Positions 34,269-43,877 of a stretch of 64,000 nucleotides of DNA are shown one piece after another. The stretch comes from Tetracentron sinense. Its lineage: Eukaryota; Streptophyta; Magnoliopsida; Trochodendrales; Trochodendraceae. The DNA lies in assembly GCA_015143295.1 (NCBI GenBank), contig CM026562.1, positions 7,106,639-7,170,638 on the forward strand. The letters run 5' to 3'. Position numbers and translations under genes: made by a program. How positions within the stretch are numbered: the stretch's first letter is position 1; the number at the start of each line of letters is the position of its first letter. The notes beneath the pieces are model-generated. The model had not been told where the DNA came from. It saw only the letters and a program-made list of their open reading frames with translations, and ran no database searches.

Positions 34269-35635
34269 CTTCTGTTAGATTTGATTTGATTTTAAAATAA
34301 TAAATTAATAATATTTTATTATTATTAAATTATGATTTAATGTGTCTAGGAGGGACGTGCTAGTGTGTGTCTTAGTCTTTTGGATTTTGATCCATACAAT
34401 CCATATGGATCATTAGATCAATTGGATATTGGAATCTAATGGCTATGATGAAAATACATAGACCAAACACTCATATGTATCCATGAGTAATTAACTTGAG
34501 ACTCTCTATTGTCCAACGGTAATTGAAGTGTTGATTTCTTTAGATTTCAACACCATAACGTATGGGTTCATGGGTGTGTTCATGGTTGTGAGTTAATACC
34601 ATAACCCATGATCATGGTGTCATGGGCTTTAAAACAAAAAATGTGTGACTATTGGTTTTCCTTGAAATTTGGTTCCATCACACTCTATAAATAGAGAATG
34701 AGTAAGAGAGCCTTGGAGAGTTCATCCTTGGGCGTGGAAGTTCTAGCAGGATTATATCAGACTGAGAACGAACTTGTATACTCTGTCATAGATGTATACA
34801 CCGGCGGGTTCAAGAAATACTTCTCATTCAGATTGACTAGCCATATTATGTGGACTGATCTTTCTTGGGACTGGACTATTCAGTTCGGACCCGCTAAATT
34901 GACCCAAACGAATTGTCTTTTTAGACAGATCTCGGGATCAATTTTTGACAATCCAAATGGATCGTCTCTTGTCTAGCTAATTGGACAAACTCAATTGGGT
35001 CCATCCTAACTGACTAGTATCTTGAGATATTCCGATAGGATCGTCCATTTTGGATTGATCCTTAATTAGACTAATCCATCAACCTGAAACCGCATATACA
35101 AAGGGGAGACTTTGACGAATTTTGGATAATCTGCAATACTTAATATAATTTAATTTGAATAATTAAATTTAGAAGTGTTTTGAATTAATCAGTAAAATAA
35201 TTTAACTTGATTTTAAAATCTCATATTATGAAACGTTTTGATCATGAGATTAAGTTAATTTTATTGAAATTAACCTCGATGCAATAAAATTAATATGATT
35301 AATTTTATATATATGGTTAAATTTAAAGTATATGAAGAAATTCAATTTTAATTTAAAATTTATTTATTCGGGTATTCTAAAGGAGGTTGGGTACCGTCGT
35401 CTTCCTCCAAGTAGTGCAAAATTGCAGGGAAAGACTGGATGAATCTGAGCTGAGTTGATTCCCGGAGATAGAGTTGCTTTATCCCTTGCATAATGGGAGG
35501 CTTCGACTATCTTCAAGAAAGACTCTTCGAGCGTTTCTCAGTTCGAGTGATTCATTATATAATTATTTATTTTATTTCTTTGTTAATGGTAGCTAATTGT
35601 GCTCTGATTTATGAATGTTTTTAGACTAACCGTCA
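34269..35635. mobile_element. LTR-like block, unit B copy
   Basis: It is collinear with 25039-26403, beginning TGTTAGATTTG and ending CCGTCAACA, with the same TATA-containing leader. It was duplicated with the unit and is not an independent insertion. Confidence 0.4.
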
Positions 35636-36232
35636 ACAATTTGAAGATATAGTCATTCTCCTATTGCTATTATAACAAAATTGGTAATGGTTTCTTGCAA
35701 AGACTGCCCTACGGTCATATGAGCTTCTTTTTATTTAATAGCACCAATGTAATTAATATAAAGGAGGTGGCTAACCCATGTTGATACTTGTGGTCATGTT
35801 TCCATATGGCAATGGTACTTATTGTAAATAATATTGGTAATGATGACATTACCTAAACACTAATAAGTTTTAAGTAATTTCTATTACAATTTTATATGCA
35901 TTTTGGTATACAATTTGTTGATGGGTTATTTTTTTTTAAGATGGACACTTGGACCAATAGTTCCACAAAGAAATATTCTTGACAAAGTTCATAGGCAAAA
36001 TTTTACATACAATTTTGTAGGAAATTAGGTGGGTTGGCCCTGCCGGAGTAACAAGTGGGCCAGCCCGGATCATTTATTAATCGGGCCAAGTTGTGCCTCA
36101 TGAGCTAGTGAGAAGTCCACTCTCGGAAGACCGCCTTTGGAGTGGAACCTAAGAGAGCACACCGCAACCTCGGGACTCCACTCGGCTCGAAGCAAGGTAA
36201 GAGATAGCAACCTCATGTGCCACACTACTGAC

Positions 36233-36700
36233 TAAGGTTTTAAATTTCGTGAAATTTCCGTTCGTCCAACCCCAACGACATCGATACAGAGTGGATTCCG
36301 GAGAACACTTTTAGTTGAAATTTAAGAAATTTTGGGTCAAATGTCAAATTTCGAAGATTTTAGAATTTCGGCGATATTTCAAGAATTTATTTTTAAATAG
36401 GTTTGTAAATTTTTTTAAATTAAAATTTAAAATATTCCTATATTTTTATTGAAATTTCGTTAAATCAAAAATTTATATATTAATTTTAAAAATAAAATAA
36501 TAATATTTATATAAATATAAAAAAATTAATAAAATATCATTTTTAACATATATATTTAATAACAAATATTTATATATAATTAATAAAATATTAATATTTT
36601 GAAATTAGAAATTTCGTCGAGATCCCGTAATTTTTCAGGATTTCGATTTGGGTTGGATGACCGAAATTAAATCTCCGCAAATTTCGAAATTCAAACCTTG
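36233..36700. mobile_element. AT-rich hAT-like MITE, unit B copy
   Basis: Same element as at 26999-27466, with a few substitutions. The left end reads TAAGGTTTTAAATTTCG here. Confidence 0.6.
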
Positions 36701-38597
36701 CTATAGTCTCTTCATCTCTCAACACTACTCGCTGCTTCTCCTCTTCATCATCTCCATCCATCATCATTATCAAGTAACTGTGGTTAAGATTCACTCACCC
36801 TTAGTGGTAAATAGTTTAACCTTGGTGTTTAGAAAAAATATTTTTTAAAAAGTAACCACATGAATGAATCATAACCAAGGTTAATTTTTCTAAAACCTTA
36901 TTAGATTATTTAATCCAAGGTGTCTATGAATCTTAACCATAGTTACTTGGTGTCAAAGAGAACACATGGCGAGTCGGGGAGCTATGCGTGTACCGCCCTA
37001 GAAACATGCCAGATGCATGCTATCACATATGATAGACCCTTACAAGTGTTGGATGAAGAGGCTTGCCCGAGTGTGTACTCGGGCATTTGCCAAAGAAATA
37101 AACTTTCCCTCCTCCATCCAACCTCCCTCTCTCAGTCTCCAACTCATCTCCTCAAAACAACCTCCCATTATCCCTCTCCACCATCTACAGGTGCCATGTC
37201 TCTCTCCACACGTGCCACCCTCCACCAAATTGGACCAGAATTGGATCCCTCTTGCTGTCTTTGCTACCCAAATCGGGGCTTTCATCGTCGATGAGTTGGA
37301 GAATACTATTTTTCTGCCGGAATTCGACTTGTAGGAAGAAATCGACGATGTCAAAGCCAGAATATCTACACCTCGAACAAAGAAAACCGGATTTCCAGCA
37401 AATTTCGGCATAGAGAGAGAGGAGCGAAGTACTGAACCAAATTGTCAGAGTTGTCGCCGGAGTCTCCATCGTATTATTTGCCGGAGTCTTTGTCGGATTT
37501 GTAGCCGGATTCACAACCGAAGGTGCCGGAAATCAATCGCTAGTCCAGAAGGAGGAGTGAGGAAGAAGGAAGAAGAAGAGAAGTGAGGGTTGAAATAAAA
37601 CCCCCGATTTTTTTTTTCTCTTTAAAATCCAACCTTTTTGTAAGGATTTCAAATCCATCATTTAAAGAGAAATTTTTTTTATAAGGATTTCAAATCCATC
37701 ATTTAAAGAGAAATTTTTAAAAAATTTTCTTCCCCTTTTCTTTTCCTTTATTTTCGTAGTAACCAAATGATGGAAAATCGAATTTTCTTTCAATTTTCTT
37801 TTTCACCTCTATTTTCTCGACAACCAAACATAGCGTACGGTTGTGTTCGGTTGTGGATAAGAGCAAGTAAAGTAAAAAAAAAAAAAGTAGAAGAAAGTAT
37901 AAGTTCTTTTGTGTGTTGGGTTTGAAAGAAAAGTGTTAGGGGAAAGTGATAATGTTCTTTACTTTTGGTGTTTGGTTTAGAAGAAATTTAAAAGAAAAAA
38001 TTATATAAAAAGTATGGTATTTCCAAAATTACCCCTTATATAACAAGTTTACCAAAGATAAACACGTGTCCATTTTAACTCTTATTAAATGTGGTTAATA
38101 TTCACTAATTTTTTAGGTTCAATAATATATCATTAGTTTTAAAAAAATATTAACCTAAGGATTAGTGAATCTTGACCATAGTTAATAGGGATTAAAAGAA
38201 TCACATGTTGAAGTGTGGGTGCAATTGAACTCGGGAAGGGCAATTGCAATTGACTATAATCCAATCTCATTTACATAATTGGAGCGGTTGGGATTAGTGG
38301 GCCCACCTTACCAATCACCCCATTGTTCTCTCCCGAATGTGATAATTGATGGAAGGTAGAATTAGAAGAGTATTCTTCCTAGAATTGCGTGTATTTATTT
38401 TCTCTCACAATTCCATCTTTGATGAAATTCTAATAGGTGTAAATGAAGGAAAAAAGGGTACGGTAGAGAAACCACTTTCTAGAGAAAGTGACCCATTCTC
38501 GTGAACCGAACATGGGGTAATTCGGGAATTCTCCAATTTTCTTTTACTTCCTCCACTTACCTATTGCACTTTACCCTTTGTAAAGAAGACAAGGACC

Positions 38598-38726
38598 CTT
38601 TAGGGCCGAGACTACAGAGACCAAGCTCTAAGAGAACGGGATTCAGGTGGGGGCCATTCCACATGGTAGGCACCACCTGAAATCCCGTGCTCTTAGAGCA
38701 CGATCTCGGTAGTCTCGGCCCTAAAG
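38598..38726. mobile_element. Foldback MITE, unit B copy
   Basis: It is the copy of 29526-29654 with the same palindromic arms. Confidence 0.7.
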
Positions 38727-40412
38727 AGGTCTCAATAGCATTTCCTATAGTGTGACCCATAACAGCCAATTGATCTGCGACTTAATTCGCCTCTCTAAAG
38801 TCGTGTTTTATGTTTTTGCTGGAAATGTTATCATGTAACTAATACACACACAAAGTGAGACCTAAGGTAGCCGCTAAGGTGCCATAAGGGTAAGTCCAAG
38901 CAACCACTCCAAAAGGGCTTGTCTTAAGGAGGGTTGATGGCCCCTTATACACCCCTGCAAAATCCACTTCTCAACCGATGTGGGACTAAACCCGGGACGC
39001 ATGCGGTAATGGAGAACCAAATTTGTTTTTATTTTTTTTAATGGAAATGTAATCATGTAACTAACACCCACTCTAAACTCACCCACAACCAGATCTAAGG
39101 TAGCCGCTAAGGTGCCATAACGGTAAATCCAAGCAACCACATCGGTTGGGAAGTGGACTTCGCAGGGTGTATAACCTTTAGGTTGGTAGCGTGCATTTTT
39201 ATCTTTTGCTGTTCTATGGGTCGAACAGAATGGAGGAAGCTAATTCCATTTTATGTTAAGACTTCTGGGTAATCAATGCCACGTGCAATGATATTTCTTA
39301 TTCTTGTTAATTATTTTTAAAGTTGTAAAACATGATGGATCTAGATTCATTTGGTTTCTTAAAATTTGTTTGATTTCATGTAATTCAATGTATAGTCACT
39401 ATAGTTCTTATTATTTCTATAATTTATAGCACTCAAGAGTGTCTGACTGTGAGTATCTGCGTGTATTTAGGTGTTACTTTACTTCCTTAACCAAAAAAAA
39501 AAAAACAGTATCTTGAACACTTTTTATGTGGACTGCGTCTGCAAATTTCTTTTAGGGGGTGGAGAGTTAAGTGCAAATGGAGTGATCTGTTCTAGCCCAA
39601 GTTCATCTAAGCGATGAGAGTTCACAGGAAACTAAATGAATACATAGGCCTAAAATGTTCGACAGATTAGAATATGAAGGAACTAGCTTTTCCAAATTAA
39701 GTTGTTTTGATCAAATTGAAATAGAGACGAGAGTTGTGAAATCGAGCAAAGAAGAAGATGGGATGTTAGATGGGTTAGAGCCATATGAATCCATGGTAAG
39801 AAACAGAGAGTGCATTTGAGTGTGAAGAATCCATGGCTGCATTGGCACTCCGAGCATGGATCTCAAATTTCTCAGCTCAATTCTCTAGCCTGAGTCTCAA
39901 TTCCCATTCTTGGAACTCAACTGAGCAAGGATGTACCTTGCTCAATCTCTCGAAAATGATGTAGGGGAAGCAAAGGGAGGCGATACATGATGTGATTATA
40001 CACATTGAAGAGATTGAAAAAAAAAAAAATGAATGAAAGACATGTTAGTTTTCAGCTCTGATATTATACCAGAAGTTGGGAGAACAATTGAAGGTGGTGG
40101 GTTGCACATTTGAGGTTCCAAATATATTTATATTAAAGATATATAGAACATTACATAATTGCAAAATGACTTCTTTGTTATGAAGCAACAGCTGTAACTA
40201 CAATATTCATAGCACCAACAACCGGTTCAAAAAACTGATAAAACACAGCAGAGGATTCACATTTTGAAACCTTGAGCATATTCAAAACCCCAAAACATTT
40301 GTCTCCCCATCCTCCCAAACAAGAAAGAGAAGGAAAATACTTATATTACCAAGAAGAGAGAAAAATTACAAGAATATATAGGGAGTAGTACAACGTTCAT
40401 AACTAGACTTCC

Positions 40413-42353
40413 TTAACGACCGACACTGAGACTGTTTGTAATGGAGGGTTGGATGGAATTAACCGGTGGAGGCGGTGCAAGATACTCGGGAATAGGCATC
40501 TCATGTGGAAGATCTGGCAGTTCCTCTTCGAACTTAAGAAACTGAATTGCTCGTCGTGCTGAAGGCCTTTTGTTGTCAACTGGGTGAGCACACCATAGTC
40601 CAACAATCATCAAGCATTCCATTTCTCGTGTATTGACATCGTCATTCAATCTCTCATCGGCTGCATCGAGAACCTTTCCTGCTCCATAGAGATCCCAAAC
40701 CCACTCCACCAGACCCTTATGAGACTCCTCATCTCTATCTTTCTTTCTCCCACATGCAATTTCTAAGGCTACGACTCCAAAGCTAAATATGTCAGATTCT
40801 GTACTAGCCCTGCGTTGATGATAATATTCGGGGGCTAAATAGCCAAAGGTCCCCACAACTCCTGTGGTATGAGGTCCTAGCTGAGGATCCACCAGCTTAG
40901 ATACCCCAAAATCACCAAGCCTGGCATTAAAATCTGTATCCAACATCACATTGGCTGATTTGATATCTCTGTGAAGCACACATTTCCCTGATTCTTCATG
41001 AAGATAGAGCAATGCAGAGGCCAAGCCAAGAGCTATTTTGTACCTCACTTTCCAGGGAAGGGGTGTTCTATTGAAAAAGAGATGAGTGTCAAGGCTCCCA
41101 TTGTACATGTATTCATAGACGAGTAGGAACTCACCTTGATCATGGCACCAACCGATGAACGGCACCAGATTTTGGTATATTAAGCCGCTTATAATCTTCA
41201 ATTCAGTGATGAACAGCTGCTCTGCATTTTGAGATATGGTTATCTTCTTTACAGCCACCAGGCGACCCAAGTCATTCAAGAACCCTTTGTAAACACGTCC
41301 GGACCCTCCTTCCCCTAACTTTCTGTCGATCGCAAAGTTGTTGGTAGCTAAAGCTAGTTCCTTATAAGAGAATCTCTTAGGCAAAGCATCTCTTTCAATA
41401 TATCCATTAACAGATTTGCCATTTCTGTTGTCAGCTGCTTCCTTTATTCTCCTCTTCTTCTGTACCACCAGCCAGACTCCTACACAGATGGAAATCATCA
41501 AAACCAAGAAAACGGTGGCAGCAACCACTATCCAGATACTCTTTCTTGGGTTCTTTCTTTGTGTCTCCTTTGAATCCAAACTGGAATTAAATTCCCATGA
41601 GTTGATGATATGTCGCTCTACGTACTGGCTTGTAGCTGCCGAGAACCCAACAGTGACCCACTCTGGGAGAACTTTCATCAAATCAATATTGTAAAAAAGA
41701 GTAGAATTTCCCAGAAACACAGGGTCCTTCTCATATGTCAAAAACACGCTCAAGTTCTTGGTGGTAGCATTGTAAGTTACCCAAGCATTAGCTACCTCAT
41801 CACTGTGCAAGCCAGCATCCCAACTAGCATACACGGCCGAAGAAATCGAGTTATTATTGATCCCTACATGTTGGACAGGCGGATCCCACTCTTCATTTAC
41901 ATAGGTATCGAACTCAACCATGACAATTTGGTTTTCAGACGTTGCATCACTAGTGGTGGTGTTAAATAGGCCTAGAAACCCGCCGGGCGAGTTGGGTGGA
42001 ATTGGAAAACCGACTGGGGCAAGGAAGAAGGCAAGGCCACTACCATAAATGGAAACATTGCGAGTGTCGATAGTGAAGGAGAAATGAGTAGTGAAGTCCG
42101 AGAGTTCCCCGGTGGACGAGTCCCAGAGGCGCACACGTTCAGAAAATGTAGCACGGCCGACGCGGGATAAATAATTAACTAAGTTGAGTTCAATGGCTCC
42201 GACCGTAGGTTTGGCGTCGCCCTCGTAGAGGATGTTGGTTGCCCCTGGATCAAAACGAGATATGTTGAAGGAAATTGGGTGAGCCCAGGGGAGAAGAAGG
42301 AATAAGATGGAGAAAAGAAGTGTCAAGATTGGAGAAAAGAAATGTGAAGACAT
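40413..42353 (-). CDS. L-type lectin-domain receptor kinase, copy C (LecRK-IX-like)
   Basis: This is an intact intronless receptor kinase, with the frame open from 42407 (664 codons). I prefer the Met at 42353, before the signal peptide, as in copy A. Layout and motifs are the same as copy A: lectin domain with VEFDTY, one membrane helix after the KSIW segment, KKRR stop-transfer, GEGGSGRV glycine loop, HRD, DFG and APE. Compared with A it has Gly for Ser (SRVGRA), Asp for Glu (ELSDF), Asn for Ser (YVNEE), Val for Ile, Lys for Arg after KKRRI and Pro for Leu near the C terminus. The TATA-like box upstream is altered (see 42389-42398), so the gene may be expressed differently. Confidence 0.93.
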   Translation of the reverse strand: MSSHFFSPILTLLFSILFLLLPWAHPISFNISRFDPGATNILYEGDAKPTVGAIELNLVNYLSRVGRATFSERVRLWDSSTGELSDFTTHFSFTIDTRNVSIYGSGLAFFLAPVGFPIPPNSPGGFLGLFNTTTSDATSENQIVMVEFDTYVNEEWDPPVQHVGINNNSISSAVYASWDAGLHSDEVANAWVTYNATTKNLSVFLTYEKDPVFLGNSTLFYNIDLMKVLPEWVTVGFSAATSQYVERHIINSWEFNSSLDSKETQRKNPRKSIWIVVAATVFLVLMISICVGVWLVVQKKRRIKEAADNRNGKSVNGYIERDALPKRFSYKELALATNNFAIDRKLGEGGSGRVYKGFLNDLGRLVAVKKITISQNAEQLFITELKIISGLIYQNLVPFIGWCHDQGEFLLVYEYMYNGSLDTHLFFNRTPLPWKVRYKIALGLASALLYLHEESGKCVLHRDIKSANVMLDTDFNARLGDFGVSKLVDPQLGPHTTGVVGTFGYLAPEYYHQRRASTESDIFSFGVVALEIACGRKKDRDEESHKGLVEWVWDLYGAGKVLDAADERLNDDVNTREMECLMIVGLWCAHPVDNKRPSARRAIQFLKFEEELPDLPHEMPIPEYLAPPPPVNSIQPSITNSLSVGR

Positions 42354-42388
42354 GGTTGTGAGGGGTGAAAGCATGGCAAGTGCTAATT

Positions 42389-42398
42389 TGTATATGAA
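42389..42398 (-). promoter_or_regulatory. Altered TATA-like box of LecRK copy C
   Basis: The minus strand reads TATACAAAT where copies A and B have TATATAAAT. It sits at the same distance upstream of the preferred start. Confidence 0.4.
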
Positions 42399-42691
42399 GG
42401 AGAACATTGTAGTGGAAGAGGGGTTATGGGTTTTGTTTGGAGGGAGGACTTCGTCGAGACTCAGGGGAATGAGAAGTCAAAATTGGATCTTTGATCTTGT
42501 AAAATTAAACCTTATTTTCTACAAAAAAAACATTAATAAACCTTATTATCCTTGTTTCTTCTTGAATTTCTAATTTAAGGATGACAAGGCATGGGTGTCC
42601 TTATATTGTTTTTTCCGCAAAGGATTTTCTCTAGCAAATGCCCGAGTATTACACGCTTTAGGCATCGCTTGAGAAGACATTTAGCTGAAGA

Positions 42692-43170
42692 AGTGATAGC
42701 CTGCATGTGCATGTATCGTTGGGCAGTACTTGCACACATCCAAAGTTGCCACGTGTCCTCTTTGACACCTATTAACTGTAGTAAGATTCATTCATTCCTA
42801 GGGTTAAATAATATAATCTTGGTTTTTAGAAAAAACAATATTTAAGACTTAACCACATGAGTGAGTGAATCATAATAAAGGTTAATTTTAAAAAAATATT
42901 TTTTCTAAAACTAAGTTTAGATTATTTAACCATAGGGATCAATGAATCTTAGCCACAGTTAATGGGTGGCTTTCAGACTATAGGTATTCTTTCTCTTACC
43001 CTTCTTTCTTACTAACAGCTGCTTTCAGACTAGACTAGTCTAATATAGATTATTTAACCATAGGGATCAATGAATCTTAGCCACAGTTAATGGGTGTCGA
43101 AGAGGACATGTGACGAGCTTGGGAAGTGTACATGTACCACCCAACGGATCGTGCAATGCATGCTATCACT
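42692..43170. mobile_element. Long-TIR MITE, unit C, with internal duplication
   Basis: The arms AGTGATAGC...GTTGGGCAGTAC and GTACCACCCAAC...GCTATCACT are the most complete of the family. The right half holds a 48-bp direct duplication (42920-42967 and 43048-43095) separated by about 80 bp of unrelated sequence, which is absent from the copies in units A and B. Confidence 0.7.
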
Positions 43171-43688
43171 GCCTTAATTAAATGTCTTCCCGTGCATCAC
43201 ACGATGCCCCTATTAATGCTCGGGCATTTACCATATTGCCAGTTTTTCCCAGCTCGATGCAAGTCAATTTGCGGGGAGCTGGGAAAAGATTGAAGCTCTG
43301 GCCTTATGCATTGGGAGAGTATGCTCTCCTTGAATTCTTGCTTCTGCACATTGTTTCCCATCTGACCCAATGAGTCATTTTGTTTTCAAATTAAGTTTAG
43401 TTTTATTAAACAATGTTTTTGATGGAGACTCCAGGGAATGAGAAGACAAAATTGGAAATTTGATATTGTAAAATTAAACCTTGTATTCTACTAAAAACAT
43501 TAATTAACCTTATTATCTTTGTTTCTTCTTGAATTTCTAATTTAAGGATGACAAGGCATGGGTGTCATTGTGTAGTTTTTTCTCATTTGCATACAAAAAA
43601 ACCAGCGACCCGTGTCCGTATCGTCTCAATGCAAGTTGAACATTGTTTTCAAGGAGCTGGGAAATTAAGGGGCAAAAAAATGAAGCTC

Positions 43689-43865
43689 TTAACCAATGGG
43701 GGGATTAGTGTGCCGGCCAAGACGACGCCTGATCAAGAAGCGGAGGTCTTGAGTTCGATTCCCTTCCCCCTGTTGGCCACCCTTAGAGATTTATCCCTAC
43801 CTATCTCCGGGAGATTAATCGGGTGCTTTAAGAAGCCCGCACAGCCTCGTCACCCAAAAAAAAAT
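43689..43865 (+). mobile_element. tRNA-derived SINE (about 177 bp) with target duplication
   Basis: A B-box-like GAGTTCGATTCC (43750-43761) and an A-rich tail are present. The insertion is flanked by AAAAAATGAAGC (43675-43686 and 43866-43877). The homologous empty site is at 17611-17622. It belongs to a different SINE family from the one at 29088. Confidence 0.8.
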
Positions 43866-43877
43866 AAAAAATGAAGC

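Larger units (their letters stand above)
30103..39174. repeat. Tandem segmental duplication, unit B (9072 bp)
   Basis: It starts at the second CCTTTAGGTTGGTAGCG and runs to the third (39175). Gene order matches unit A. It lacks the SINE and contains a frameshifted LecRK. Substitutions relative to unit A are sparse and spread evenly. Confidence 0.9.
39175..43530. repeat. Tandem segmental duplication, partial unit C
   Basis: It matches units A and B from CCTTTAGGTTGGTAGCG to about 42600 at very high identity. It then continues with clearly lower identity to about 43530, where A and B switch to the LTR-like block. From 43540 on it continues into sequence homologous to 17490-18240, which is therefore probably the older arrangement. 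Confidence 0.85.

Noticed and set aside
22108..42573. Plus-strand open frames opposite the LecRK genes (for example 23111-23664, 32545-32910, 41416-41969)
   Set aside because: Antisense shadows of the kinase and lectin codons, conserved only because the genes are duplicated.
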